NCBI RefSeq assembly: GCF_007859865.1
Contig: NZ_SJPI01000001.1
Location: 1,488,001-1,552,000 of the forward strand
Source of the DNA: Rubripirellula amarantea
GTDB taxonomy: Bacteria > Planctomycetota > Planctomycetia > Pirellulales > Pirellulaceae
Length of the DNA stretch: 64,000 nucleotides
Reading direction: 5' to 3'
Shown piece after piece: positions 42,100 through 51,693 of this stretch; position 1 is the stretch's first letter, and the number at the start of each line of letters is the position of its first letter. Below the pieces are notes generated by a model. It was not told the DNA's origin. It saw only the letters and a list, made by a program, of their open reading frames with translations, and did not search any database. A program made the position numbers and the translations under genes.

Positions 42100-42993
42100 A
42101 TGGCAAAAATCTTACTGGCCGAAGACAGCCCTACCCACGCGGCTTTGATGAGTCGAATCCTAACCGATGGCGGGCACGATGTGACTCATGTTGAAGACGG
42201 TTGTCGTGCACTCGAGGCGATAGGAACATCACCACCGGAACTCATCGTCACAGATTTGCAAATGCCGGAAATCAACGGATGCGAATTGGTCTCAACGGTT
42301 GCCGAAAAATACCCCACAATCCCCACCGTCGTTGTCACTGCTCGCGGTAGCGAATCACTCGCCGTTGATGCTCTAGCCAAAGGCGCTACGGATTTTGTAC
42401 CCAAAAGTATGTTGGCAAAGTTGTTGCTGCGTGTGGTTCGGCAAACACGGTTGATGGCCCGATCGGATGACGCAATCGATTCGATATCCAAGTCGCTTAA
42501 TCATCAAGAGTACACGGTCATCCTGCCTTCGCATCCCGATGCCATTGGGCCTCAGGTGCGAACTATCGTTCAATCCCTTGCTGCGCAAGGATTATTGGAT
42601 CCCACTCAACGACTACGGGTGGGAACCGCGGTAGCTAGCGGGCTGTTTAACGCAGTTTGTTTTGGGAACCTACAAATTGCCGATGCCGAGAATCTTGTTT
42701 CACGCTACTTGGCTGATGACGCCGACGCGGTCGAAGAACTGCACGTGCGAGCGAAAGATGCTAACTACCGTGGCGAGAAAGTAACGCTGATGGTGTCCAT
42801 CGGTAACGCTGACACACGAATCGCGATCAGCCACTCTGGGCATGGTCAGACGACACGAATGAATCCCGCACCGGGAACCCCCGAGTCCTTCGAACTAGAG
42901 CAGTGCCGCGGGTTGATGTTGATGACAAGCTTTATGGATGATGTCATTTTCCGAAGCAACGGCAGCGAAGTGGTGCTGATCAAACAGCACTGA
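42100..42993 (+). CDS. Response regulator with ATPase-like output domain
   Basis: A 297-residue two-domain protein. The receiver domain (1-125) has the phosphoacceptor Asp52 in IVTDLQMPEING, the acid pair ED at 8-9 in LLAEDSP, Thr80 and Lys102 in FVPKSM. The second half resembles HATPase_c of anti-sigma/RsbW type: GTAVASGLFNAVCFGN (the E-x-x-x-N region, with Glu replaced) and SHSGHGQTTR, then ELEQCRGLMLMTSFMDDVIF. Start ATG 42100 is chosen as the canonical receiver start (MAKILLAEDS). No partner kinase is adjacent. The order csrA then response regulator hints at a shared regulatory role, which is inference. Confidence 0.82.
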   Translation: MAKILLAEDSPTHAALMSRILTDGGHDVTHVEDGCRALEAIGTSPPELIVTDLQMPEINGCELVSTVAEKYPTIPTVVVTARGSESLAVDALAKGATDFVPKSMLAKLLLRVVRQTRLMARSDDAIDSISKSLNHQEYTVILPSHPDAIGPQVRTIVQSLAAQGLLDPTQRLRVGTAVASGLFNAVCFGNLQIADAENLVSRYLADDADAVEELHVRAKDANYRGEKVTLMVSIGNADTRIAISHSGHGQTTRMNPAPGTPESFELEQCRGLMLMTSFMDDVIFRSNGSEVVLIKQH

Positions 42994-43003
42994 AGGTAGG
43001 GTT

Positions 43004-44395
43004 TCACTTTCGTTTTCCGGGAACTTTCATGCCGGACTGGAATAGGGTCAGTGACGAAGCAGGTCCAGAATCGGGAAGCTCAAATTCGATGGTTGCTTCG
43101 ACGACCCGATACTTCCATTTCGTTTCGCTGATGGCGAAAATCTGCACTTCTGGCTGGCCTGTCAATTGAGCAAATAGTTGCGATTGATCAGCACGAACTG
43201 TTAGCACGGCACCCGGTGCTATTTCGTACTGTCCCGCCAATCGTGCAACGGTTTCGGCGGGAACGGTTAACGCTTCGTCGAATGACTTTGGTTCAACGTT
43301 CATTCCTGCGATTGTTTGGATGAACTGTCCCGCCAACGCGTCCACATCGCCCATCGCGGTGTTGCAAAGCACTACGACTGCAGCATTGAGTTTGGGGTTC
43401 ACCATCAACATCGTGTGGTAGCCCCCGGTTTGACCGTTATGCCAAAGAGTTTGCTTGTCTCTTGCGAAATGCCACCCCAGTCCCATCGCGACACCGGATC
43501 CGATAGGGGCGGCGTGTTTTTGTTGGCTCAATCTCATTGCCTTACCAAGATCATTGTCCGGTGGATCAAGACTAGCGGCGGCAAAACGAAGCATGTCAGA
43601 CGTTGTGCTGAAGACTGAGCCCGCGCCAGCCAAAGAAGCGAAGTGCCAGTTGTAATTCGCATCGAGGTTGGCGTCATGTGGCGGTGCCAAGCGAGATTTC
43701 TGCGAATCACTCAGACAGCTAGGATCGAGCATCGCACCAGTGTCCGTCATGCCCAGTGGTTCCGCGATGACACGACGAATCAACACATCGTAGTCGTCAC
43801 CGGATCGCATTGCTAAAACGTCGCCAAGTAAGCCAACCGCTAGATTTGAGTACTCGCTTTTCTCGCCGGGTTTGGCGGCAGGATCGATCGAGGATAGGTA
43901 CGTGTGCAGACTCTCTCGCGAATAGGTTGCATAAGGATCGGTGACGTTGCTGAGATCCAGATTGGCCGGCATACGTGGCAAGCCTGAAGTGTGTGTGGCA
44001 AGTTGAACCAATTGGACTGAATTCAGCGCGGGGTTTGCTTTGCTGACATCCGGCAACAACTCGCCGACGGTCGATGTCAGCTTCAGATTGCCAGCTTCGA
44101 TTTCGCTAGCGAGCAGCAGCGACGTGAACACTTTACTGATCGAACCAATTTCATAGATGGTTTGGTCAGTAGGCGGGTTGGGAATGTCACGAGATAGAGT
44201 TCCCAAGTGATGAGTCAACGAAACATCGCCATCGATAACTCCGATTGAAATCGCATTGATACGCTTGGCATCCAGGTACGGTTTGACAAGTCGGTCAATC
44301 TGCTCGGGCGTAATCCGACGAGCATCTTGGGCGACGGCCGTTGGCACCAAAAACATCGTCACGCAGGCAATTAGAACAGTGCAGACAGCTTTCAT
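43004..44395 (-). CDS. Serine beta-lactamase-like hydrolase (class C/DD-peptidase type)
   Basis: A 463-residue exported protein. Signal peptide MKAVCTVLIACVTMFLVPTAVAQ (start ATG 44395 with GAGAAAGAGAA upstream). Motifs: Ser85-x-x-Lys88 in GSISKVF, Tyr-x-Asn in SEYSNLAVGL and HNGQTGGYHT for the third motif. The C-terminal ~95 residues form a lipocalin-like domain often found after such hydrolases. Members include AmpC, esterases and D-aminopeptidases, so antibiotic resistance should not be inferred. It stands between the response regulator and the asnB-like gene, both on the opposite strand. Confidence 0.87.
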   Translation of the reverse strand: MKAVCTVLIACVTMFLVPTAVAQDARRITPEQIDRLVKPYLDAKRINAISIGVIDGDVSLTHHLGTLSRDIPNPPTDQTIYEIGSISKVFTSLLLASEIEAGNLKLTSTVGELLPDVSKANPALNSVQLVQLATHTSGLPRMPANLDLSNVTDPYATYSRESLHTYLSSIDPAAKPGEKSEYSNLAVGLLGDVLAMRSGDDYDVLIRRVIAEPLGMTDTGAMLDPSCLSDSQKSRLAPPHDANLDANYNWHFASLAGAGSVFSTTSDMLRFAAASLDPPDNDLGKAMRLSQQKHAAPIGSGVAMGLGWHFARDKQTLWHNGQTGGYHTMLMVNPKLNAAVVVLCNTAMGDVDALAGQFIQTIAGMNVEPKSFDEALTVPAETVARLAGQYEIAPGAVLTVRADQSQLFAQLTGQPEVQIFAISETKWKYRVVEATIEFELPDSGPASSLTLFQSGMKVPGKRK

Positions 44396-44524
44396 CGTGA
44401 TTCTCTTTCTCTCGAGGATGGTTTCAATGCCCATGGTTCGCAGTCATACTCTGACAGTTCGTTAGTCGCGGTTGGCAGCGGAACATTACGTACTAATTAG
44501 AAATAGTTTTGAAAGTCGTGGTTT

Positions 44525-46432
44525 ATGTGTGGCATCACGGGAGCGATTTGGCGAAACCCCTCCCAGGGTATTGCTCCAGCGTTGTTGCAGCAAATGACGG
44601 ACTCGATCTCTCATCGAGGTCCTGATGACTCGCAACTTTGGATGGACAGTGAACATCGAGACGCGTACGGCAGACTCGTTGGCGTTGGGCTCGGCTTTCG
44701 AAGGCTTAGTATCATTGACTTGGAAGGCGCGCGTCAGCCGCTTTCTAACGAAGATGGTCGCGTGAGAGTGGTTTTTAACGGCGAGATTTACAACTACCAA
44801 ACACTACGTCGTCGATTGCAAGGTACCGGGCACACGTTTGCAACGCATGGTGACGGCGAGTCGATTGTCCATTTGTATGAAGACTTGGGCACGGATTGCT
44901 TTGCTCAGCTCAACGGCATGTTCGCGATTGCGATTTGGGACGCGAACCGGAATCGGTTGATCCTTGCCCGCGATCGCATTGGGCAAAAGCCGCTTTACTA
45001 TGCGGCAACAGAAGATCGTTTGGTCTTTGGCAGTGAACTGAAATGTTTGGCCAAGGTCGATGGTGTTTGCAGCGACATCGACCCAGGCGCCATCGATGAA
45101 TTCTTGACCTACCAATACATCCCGCATCCGGGAACGATTTGGAAAGGTGTTCGCAAGCTCCCGCCGGGCCACTTCGCGATTTACGAGAACGGCAAAGTCA
45201 CCGTCGAGCGGTACTGGGACTTTGATCCAAGCGTCGAGCGACCGATCTCGAAGTCCGACGCTTGCGAGCGATTGCGTGAGTTGCTGACCGATTCTGTTCG
45301 CCTACGGATGCAAAGCGATGTGCCACTGGGGTCATTCCTTTCCGGTGGAATCGATTCATCGCTAATCACCGCGATCGCTCAAGCGAACTCGCCCGATCCA
45401 GTACGCACCTTTAGCATCGGATTTCCCGTCGCAGACTTTGACGAAACAAAGTACGCAGCCGAAGTTGCTCAGCACCTAGGCACCAAGCACCAGCGGTTCG
45501 AGGTCAATCCGGACGGCGTTGCAATCATCGATAAGCTAATCTGGCACTACGACGAACCGTTTGGTGATTCGTCCGCAGTGCCGACTTGGTACTTGTCAGA
45601 ACTGACGCGGCGAGAAGTGACCGTAGCGCTTTCCGGCGATGGAGGTGACGAGCTATTTGCGGGTTACGAGCGTTACCGTGCCCTGTGGTTGAGTCAACGT
45701 TTGCAGCGATTGTTCCCGGTACGCTCCATACCAGGGATAGGACTGGTGCAACGTTTGCCCGATTCCAACAAACAACGTTCACTGATTCGAAGGGCGAAGC
45801 GATTTCTCGAAGCGATAGGGGAACCGGCATCGCGGCGCTACATGAATTGGCTGCAGATTTTTCCTGAGTCAATGCGTGCATCGCTTTATACGGATGAGTT
45901 TCTCGAGTCTTTACCCGGTGATGATCCCTTTGATTTTCTCGATTCCGTATGGAGTCGTAGCGAAGGTCGCGATGTGGTCACGCGGGCGAGCATGTCGGAC
46001 GTGTTCTCGTACTTGCCATGTGACCTATGCACCAAAGTTGACATCGCTTCGATGGCTCATGGATTAGAGGTTCGCCAGCCGATGCTCGACTACCGCATCG
46101 TTGAATTTGCGGGATCATTGCCGGTGAACTTGAAGTTTCGTGGTCACCGTGGCAAGTTAATTCTTGAAGATACGTTCGGGTCGCTGATCCCTCAATCCAT
46201 TTTTACTCGTAAGAAGATGGGCTTTGGAATCCCGATCGCCGGTTGGTTCCGCAATGAACTCAGAGAGATGGTTCACGATACCTTGCTCGCTAGTGACGCA
46301 AGAATCGGACCCTATTTCCGTCGGGAAGTTGTTGCGGAACTCGTTCGTTCACACGAGACCAACGAACATAATCACGGCTATCGACTATGGAACTTGTTGA
46401 TCTTGGAAAAATGGTTGCGTGAGTGGGCATGA
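44525..46432 (+). CDS. asnB: Asparagine synthetase B-like glutamine amidotransferase
   Basis: A 635-residue class II amidotransferase. Cys2 follows the initiator Met (MCGITGAIWR), with SHRGPDD, LGFRRLSIID and VFNGEIYNY for the glutaminase domain. The synthetase domain has PLGSFLSGGIDSSLITA (PP loop SGGIDSS), ALSGDGGDELFAGYERY and RKKMGFGIP. The length fits AsnB of the type found in many exopolysaccharide clusters, where it amidates sugars or peptides in place of free asparagine; here the neighbourhood gives only weak help. The symbol is a family name. Confidence 0.88.
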   Translation: MCGITGAIWRNPSQGIAPALLQQMTDSISHRGPDDSQLWMDSEHRDAYGRLVGVGLGFRRLSIIDLEGARQPLSNEDGRVRVVFNGEIYNYQTLRRRLQGTGHTFATHGDGESIVHLYEDLGTDCFAQLNGMFAIAIWDANRNRLILARDRIGQKPLYYAATEDRLVFGSELKCLAKVDGVCSDIDPGAIDEFLTYQYIPHPGTIWKGVRKLPPGHFAIYENGKVTVERYWDFDPSVERPISKSDACERLRELLTDSVRLRMQSDVPLGSFLSGGIDSSLITAIAQANSPDPVRTFSIGFPVADFDETKYAAEVAQHLGTKHQRFEVNPDGVAIIDKLIWHYDEPFGDSSAVPTWYLSELTRREVTVALSGDGGDELFAGYERYRALWLSQRLQRLFPVRSIPGIGLVQRLPDSNKQRSLIRRAKRFLEAIGEPASRRYMNWLQIFPESMRASLYTDEFLESLPGDDPFDFLDSVWSRSEGRDVVTRASMSDVFSYLPCDLCTKVDIASMAHGLEVRQPMLDYRIVEFAGSLPVNLKFRGHRGKLILEDTFGSLIPQSIFTRKKMGFGIPIAGWFRNELREMVHDTLLASDARIGPYFRREVVAELVRSHETNEHNHGYRLWNLLILEKWLREWA

Positions 46433-46444
46433 AAGTCCAAGTCA

Positions 46445-47584
46445 TCAACGCACTTGGTTGATCGCCTCAATTAGCCCATCTACCATTTCGTCGCTGTGGC
46501 CAGCAGACACCGAAATGCGTAGTCGTGACGTACCGTCGGGAACGGTAGGCGGTCGAATCGCGGGCACGTAGTAGCCAAGCTTTAACAGAGCACCGGATAG
46601 TTCAGTGGCTTTTCGCTCGGCACCCACCATCAAGGGAATGATCGGAATTGCAGCCTCGAGTTCGCTGACGGGTGGCAAACTTAATTGCAAGCGAACTTCC
46701 TTCGCCAAAGCCGTCACTCGGTTTCGCAGTTCTGGTTCCGATTGAAGACGTTCGAACGATTCGATTGCCGCGATCGTTGCTGCGGGGGAAAGCGACGTGC
46801 TGAAAATGAGCGTTCGGCATCGATTGATTAAGTAATCAATCACAACACGAGGTCCAGCGACAAAACCCCCTTGGCTACCGATAGCCTTGCTGAGTGTTCC
46901 AATGCGAACGGGCACGCGTGATTTCACATCCAAAGCTTCGCAAGCACCACTGCCGTGTTCGCCGAGCACACCTGTCGCGTGAGCTTCATCAACGACAACG
47001 TTCGCATCAAATTGCTCGGCGATGTCGCAAAGATCATGAAGCGGAGCGATATGCCCATCCATGCTGAACACGCTATCGGTCACCATCCAAACATGGACGT
47101 ACTTTGATCGTTGCGTCGACAAAATATTTTGCAACGTGTTTGTATCTCGATGCGGATAGACGATGCAATCGGCACGCGAGAGTCGACACCCGTCAATGAT
47201 CGAGGCATGATTGAGTTCGTCGCTAAGGATCAAGTCACCCGCTTGCGGAAGTGTAGCCATGGTTCCACTACAAGCTGCGAACCCGCTCGGAAACACCACC
47301 GCGGCTTCGGTAGACTCAAGCCTAGCAATCGTATCGGCAAGTCGTTCGTGGTGGTCTGTCCAACCGCAAACCAGAGCACTGGCCCCGCTTCCAACATACG
47401 CAGAACGTTGTTGTTGACGTTGAGCTAGGCCGAGGTAATCGTTGCTGCCAAAGTTGACGATCGTGTGACCATCTTGCCGAAACTGTAGACCATTCGGGAT
47501 TCGAGTAACCAATCGCCGATCGCGACCGAGACGACCGAGTTCGTCAAGCGATTTGGCAAGGTGATCAAATTTTGACAAAGACAC
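46445..47584 (-). CDS. BioF-like alpha-oxoamine synthase
   Basis: A 379-residue PLP enzyme of the 8-amino-7-oxononanoate synthase/KBL/SPT family. Seen: IVNFGSNDYLGLA, AYVGSGASALVCGWTDHHERL, VVVDEAHATGVLGEHG and the PLP lysine in IGTLSKAIGSQGGF. Start GTG 47584 overlaps the end of the upstream membrane-protein gene by 20 bp, so they form an operon. Other biotin genes are absent, so a biotin role is likely but not proven; related enzymes use other acyl-CoAs. Confidence 0.85.
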   Translation of the reverse strand: MSLSKFDHLAKSLDELGRLGRDRRLVTRIPNGLQFRQDGHTIVNFGSNDYLGLAQRQQQRSAYVGSGASALVCGWTDHHERLADTIARLESTEAAVVFPSGFAACSGTMATLPQAGDLILSDELNHASIIDGCRLSRADCIVYPHRDTNTLQNILSTQRSKYVHVWMVTDSVFSMDGHIAPLHDLCDIAEQFDANVVVDEAHATGVLGEHGSGACEALDVKSRVPVRIGTLSKAIGSQGGFVAGPRVVIDYLINRCRTLIFSTSLSPAATIAAIESFERLQSEPELRNRVTALAKEVRLQLSLPPVSELEAAIPIIPLMVGAERKATELSGALLKLGYYVPAIRPPTVPDGTSRLRISVSAGHSDEMVDGLIEAINQVR

Positions 47585-48773
47585 GTTTCCGGTAAAGCCA
47601 AAGGAGAACGTAATACATGATGCCCAGTGTTGCGGCACCAATGAAGATCGGTGCCGTCCGTTCGCCGAACAATTCAAATGGGGCGCGTCCTAGGTGACGC
47701 ACCAGCATTTCGCTGATTGGATCTGCCACAGTCCAACTCATCACGTAGATCAAGATCGAGTTCGCTCCGATGACCATGAACGGGAACGCCCACCTAGTCC
47801 AAGCTTTGACATCGCAAACGAGGTGCAGCACATAGAGCCAAAGCATGCACCAACCGCCACTATAGAGCGTGAACGAGGGCGTCCATATCTTCTTAACCAA
47901 AGGGACGATGTCGAGCCACGCGAGCAGCAATCCAACACCAATGCCAATGAAAGTCGCCGATAGAAAGCGATTAGACCTCGCTTGTAGAGTCAAAGGTTCT
48001 TTCATCCAAGTACCAGCGATCAAGCCGAATATCATGGTGACCATCGTGGGCACAAACGACAGCGTGCTGTAGCCGCCAGAGTTGTAAACGAACGGTTCTT
48101 CGCGAGGAAATAAATTCATCCACCACTGGTCGACCCGCCACGAAAGGTTGCTGTTGATATTCCATCTCGAAGCAAATCCTTCGTGGTGATGAGGCCAATC
48201 TGGGGCGACACCAACGGCCACGTAGTCGAAGTCGAACGGTGGCGGAGGCGCGATCGCGAATGCAGCCCAAAACAACACCAAGATGGTAAATGCCGAGGCG
48301 TAGTGAACCCAACGTGGCGATAGCGCGATCAAGACAACGAAGAAGTAACCTAGACCAATCTGAGTCAGCGTATCTTCGAAGGTAAAGTACGTTTGGTCTC
48401 GCCCGAGCGAACGCAGGACAATTCCCAAACCAATCAAAACCAAAGACCGCCAAACCGCATGCAGCAGCAAACGTGAAGTGGATTGCCCTTTCGATAACCG
48501 ACTGGCGATCGAAAATGGCATCGAGACACCCACCAGGAACGTGAACGCAGGCTGAATCAGGTCATGTAACGAACAGCCCTCCCACTCCACGTGCGTCGTA
48601 TGAAAATGCACCCACTCAAAGAACCAGTTCCCCGGAAACGCCCTCGCCAAAGACCCGAGATGTAGAAGTTCAGCCAACATCAAGAACATCACCATGCCTC
48701 GAAACACGTCGATGCTGGACTTCCGCTCGATCGGGCTAGCGGCTTTTACGGCGGGGGCGTCAAGTTTTTGCAT
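47565..48773 (-). CDS. Heparan-alpha-glucosaminide acetyltransferase-like membrane protein (DUF5009 type)
   Basis: A 402-residue polytopic protein with about ten membrane segments. The start SSIDVFRGMVMFLMLAELLH is the family landmark (S-x-D-x-x-R-G), and FTFLVGVSMPFSI, YSGGWCMLWLYVLHLVCDV and GANSILIYVMSW recur in the family. These proteins move acyl groups across a membrane onto sugars, by analogy with human HGSNAT. Substrate unknown. It overlaps the bioF-like gene by 20 bp. Confidence 0.82.
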   Translation of the reverse strand: MQKLDAPAVKAASPIERKSSIDVFRGMVMFLMLAELLHLGSLARAFPGNWFFEWVHFHTTHVEWEGCSLHDLIQPAFTFLVGVSMPFSIASRLSKGQSTSRLLLHAVWRSLVLIGLGIVLRSLGRDQTYFTFEDTLTQIGLGYFFVVLIALSPRWVHYASAFTILVLFWAAFAIAPPPPFDFDYVAVGVAPDWPHHHEGFASRWNINSNLSWRVDQWWMNLFPREEPFVYNSGGYSTLSFVPTMVTMIFGLIAGTWMKEPLTLQARSNRFLSATFIGIGVGLLLAWLDIVPLVKKIWTPSFTLYSGGWCMLWLYVLHLVCDVKAWTRWAFPFMVIGANSILIYVMSWTVADPISEMLVRHLGRAPFELFGERTAPIFIGAATLGIMYYVLLWLYRKRVFVKI

Positions 48774-48874
48774 CGTTACTTTGTGCGAGACCTACATTGT
48801 GATCAATAAAGTGAATGATAGGATTTCATTCTGACGGCTAGTCTTCGAGCCGCCCTGATCTCGAGGCAACCCTT

Positions 48875-48928
48875 GTTTGACGGGCAACTTTAGTTTGACG
48901 GGCAACTTTAGTTTGACGGGCAACTTTA
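48875..48928 (+). repeat. 18-bp tandem repeat, three copies
   Basis: Unit GTTTGACGGGCAACTTTA at 48875-48892, 48893-48910 and 48911-48928, identical to each other. A degenerate half-copy precedes them. It lies in the gap upstream of the S4 gene. Confidence 0.9.
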
Positions 48929-49017
48929 GTTTTTATGAAAGCTCTGGGCATGGTAGCGGATCGGGTGGGCAATCGCACGCCAGCTAAGAAACAACAACCT
49001 TGGAAACGAACTCACCG

Positions 49018-49242
49018 ATGGATAATGATGAAGCGAAAACGAATGTGATCCGACTGGCTGACTTCCTTAAAATCTCTGGTCTAGTAGAGACGGGGGGCGA
49101 AGCGAAGCAACTCATCCAGGCCGGCGAAGTCCGGGTGAATGGTGAGGTGGAAACGCGGCGACGGAAGCAGTTATCGATTGGAGATTTGGTGGAACTGCTG
49201 GGGCAGGAGCTCGAAGTTGACTTTGACGATCCTGACGAATGA
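49018..49242 (+). CDS. Small S4-domain RNA-binding protein
   Basis: A 74-residue protein that is little more than an S4 domain: VIRLADFLKISGLVETGGEA, LIQAGEVRVNGEVETRRRKQ and LSIGDLVELLGQELEV. It resembles YbcJ/RlbA-type proteins that bind structured RNA. ATG 49018 is chosen. An 18-bp tandem repeat lies about 90 bp upstream. Confidence 0.85.
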   Translation: MDNDEAKTNVIRLADFLKISGLVETGGEAKQLIQAGEVRVNGEVETRRRKQLSIGDLVELLGQELEVDFDDPDE

Positions 49243-49360
49243 GCTGGCCATGACCCATCGTCTGGAAATGAGCCTAGGAAAAGGTCGAAAGACAAACTGA
49301 CGGGCTTCTTTTCCGTCCAAAGGAATCCCTATCCATCCATGGCGGAAGGAACTGCCGACT

Positions 49361-49966
49361 ATGAAATCTACCATCCAAAAATTCTATGATTGCATCCGTA
49401 CATCAGCCACCAAACGAGTGGTTCTGGGTACGTTGGCGGTCGGATTGACGGCGACTTCGGCGACAGCAGACTGGAAAGACTTTTGGCACAACGTCAATGT
49501 CGGCTACCACCGCAACAATGCGTGGCCTGATCCATTCAATGAAGTCGACGCGATGGAGGTCATAACACCATTCGAAACCATGAAACAGAATGGTTGGAAA
49601 CTACACAACACCATCGGACACGAGCTGTTCCGCGAAGGTGATGGGGCTCTGCTTGCATCGGGAAACCAACGCGTTCGCATGATCGCTCAGACAGCACCCG
49701 AATCGCGACGGGCCATTTATGTCGTACGGGGCAACACTCCGTCGGAAACCGATGCTCGAGTCGCTGCGGTACGCCAATCGCTCGTGTCACTCAATATTCC
49801 TGGACCGGTTCCCAACGTCATGGTCACTGGCACCGAACCGCCAACCGCTTCGGGTGCATGGGCTGGCAAGATTGGCCGCGAATGGCTCAACAGCATGCCT
49901 AAGCCTGAATTGCCTCAGACAAGCATCAGCGGCGAAAAGGGTGCCGCCAGCGCCATCGGCGAATAG
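49361..49966 (+). CDS. Planctomycete-type secreted protein of unknown function
   Basis: A 201-residue exported protein. A signal peptide ends at SATA-DWKDFW. The mature start NVNVGYHRNNAWPDPFNEVD followed by FETMKQNGWKLHNTIGHELF is a pattern I associate with short secreted planctomycete proteins; I do not know its function. It is followed by a strong terminator at 49993-50030, so it is probably transcribed alone or as the last gene. Confidence 0.75.
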   Translation: MKSTIQKFYDCIRTSATKRVVLGTLAVGLTATSATADWKDFWHNVNVGYHRNNAWPDPFNEVDAMEVITPFETMKQNGWKLHNTIGHELFREGDGALLASGNQRVRMIAQTAPESRRAIYVVRGNTPSETDARVAAVRQSLVSLNIPGPVPNVMVTGTEPPTASGAWAGKIGREWLNSMPKPELPQTSISGEKGAASAIGE

Positions 49967-49992
49967 ATTCGTCGCAGCCAACGCAATGTTAA

Positions 49993-50030
49993 AGACCAGC
50001 GGCACATTGGTGTCGCTGGTCTTTTTTTTT
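49993..50030 (+). terminator. Rho-independent terminator
   Basis: Stem AGACCAGCG (49993-50001) with CGCTGGTCT (50014-50022), continued inside by CAC/GTG around a short loop, then a run of nine T (the last stem T included) at 50022-50030. This is the clearest intrinsic terminator in the window and ends the secreted-protein transcript, 26 bp after its stop. Confidence 0.93.
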
Positions 50031-50170
50031 GGGATTTGCTGAAGTTCAGTAGAACTGCTTAAGTCAACCGGTCAATCCTGACGATTCCTCAGATTGAAAC
50101 CATACCTTCAATCAATACGAACCGCAAAAGTTCTCTTTCATGTGAGAGCCCGCGCTGGGGAGAAAATATC

Positions 50171-51643
50171 GTGAAACCCGCGAAACAAGTCCGTCGAGCG
50201 ATTCTTACTGTTCTGATCACCGGATCGACCTTTGGTCTGACAGGTTGTGCGAGCAAAGGATTCTCCGTTGCTTCGCTGAATCCCTTCAGCCGCAACGCTC
50301 CCGAAGGCATCACGTCTGAGACCGGAGCTAACCCTGGCATCACCGAATCGATCGCTGCTAGCGGAAAGAGCGCCGGCGCGACAGTCAAGTCGGTCAGCAC
50401 TTCGGTAGGTTCATCGGCCAAAAGCATGTTTGGCAAATCCACGAACGCCGTTGCGAGCGTGTTCCGTCGCGACAGTGCAGATTCGACGGACCAGGTCGAT
50501 AAGACCGATCCGCTGCGGCTCGATAACAAGCCGGACAAGATTGATCCCGAAGTGTTTGTCGCAAACGGCCAACTTTGGGAGTCCACCGGCGATGCCAGTA
50601 AAGCTATGGAAAGCTACACCAAGGCACTCGAGCAAGACCCGAAACACTCGCCTGCTTTGACCAGCATGGCTCGCTTGCAGTTTCGTCAAGGAAATCTTGA
50701 TCAAGCGGTTACCTACTTCCAGCGAGCGATCGCGGAAAAGCCGCAAGACGCTGGGCTGCACAACGATTTAGGTTTGACGCTAAGCAAACTAGGCAACCAA
50801 GCCGCAGCAGTCGCTTCGCTGGAAAAGGCGTTGCAAATTGCTCCAGGCACGTCACGCTACGCCAACAACCTGGCAAGCGTCCGGTTTGAAGCTGGCGATG
50901 CCAATGCCGCGATGACCGTTTTGATGCAAAACAACAAACCGGCGGTCGCGCACTTCAACATGGCGTACCTGCACTACAAGGCTGGCCAAATGCCACAAGC
51001 TCAGACCCATCTGAGCGAAGCAATGAAGTTTGAACCTCAAGCTCAAGGCGACACCGCAACGGGTCGAGCGATTCAGCGATCACGTGACATGCTCGCCCAG
51101 ATCAACTCGATGCACAACACAAATTCCATCGCCCAAACACAGGCTCGGCCTACGTTCGGCGGCGCCGTGACACCACCGGCATCGCCTGTGGCACCAAGTG
51201 CCCAGCCTGCTGCTAGTGGCACAACTGTGGCTGCGTCATCGGCACCTGGGAACATCACCTATCCGAGCATGCCTAGTTACAGTTCTCCGGTTCAGCAGAC
51301 AAGTCAATCGGTTTCGACGACCCCTGCATCAACCGTGGCAAAGGCTCCGGCTTCGACTACGGTTCCCGCGAACACAGCGATCTCGGCAATCACGCCGCCG
51401 CCGGCAACAAACTCTAATCTACCGATTGCCTCGGCGACTCCATCGACGACTACGCCAGTTCCAAAGTGGAACACTTGGAATCAAGCGGTTGGCCAACAGC
51501 CTGCTGCTTCGGATCCAGCCGCGACGACGGCTTCGCTTCCGGCCGCTACTGAATCAAAAGTTCAGCCAGCATCCACCGAGGAACCGGCCTCGACCGGGTT
51601 CACGTTGCCCGACAATTTCCAAATGCCGGGAACCACCTACTAA
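50171..51643 (+). CDS. TPR-repeat lipoprotein
   Basis: A 490-residue lipoprotein (lipobox LTGC at the end of the signal peptide; GTG start with GGGGAGA upstream). After a Ser/Ala/Thr-rich spacer, residues ~125-300 contain about five TPR units: for example GQLWESTGDASKAMESYTKA, ARLQFRQGNLDQAVTYFQRA and LGLTLSKLGNQAAAVASLEK. The last ~170 residues are Pro/Ala/Ser/Thr-rich and probably disordered. TPR lipoproteins often scaffold envelope complexes such as pili (TadD) or outer-membrane assembly; no partner is adjacent. Confidence 0.82.
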   Translation: MKPAKQVRRAILTVLITGSTFGLTGCASKGFSVASLNPFSRNAPEGITSETGANPGITESIAASGKSAGATVKSVSTSVGSSAKSMFGKSTNAVASVFRRDSADSTDQVDKTDPLRLDNKPDKIDPEVFVANGQLWESTGDASKAMESYTKALEQDPKHSPALTSMARLQFRQGNLDQAVTYFQRAIAEKPQDAGLHNDLGLTLSKLGNQAAAVASLEKALQIAPGTSRYANNLASVRFEAGDANAAMTVLMQNNKPAVAHFNMAYLHYKAGQMPQAQTHLSEAMKFEPQAQGDTATGRAIQRSRDMLAQINSMHNTNSIAQTQARPTFGGAVTPPASPVAPSAQPAASGTTVAASSAPGNITYPSMPSYSSPVQQTSQSVSTTPASTVAKAPASTTVPANTAISAITPPPATNSNLPIASATPSTTTPVPKWNTWNQAVGQQPAASDPAATTASLPAATESKVQPASTEEPASTGFTLPDNFQMPGTTY

Positions 51644-51660
51644 GCTCGAACTTTCGAGCT
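51643..51660. other. Hairpin overlapping the end of the TPR gene
   Basis: AGCTCGAA (51643-51650) and TTCGAGCT (51653-51660) form a perfect 8-bp stem with a 2-base centre, beginning at the last base of the stop. No U-run follows. Could be a convergent terminator element with the rnc gene. Confidence 0.35.
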
Positions 51661-51693
51661 CGAGTGTGGACGCCAACGATTCAACCCAAGCGC

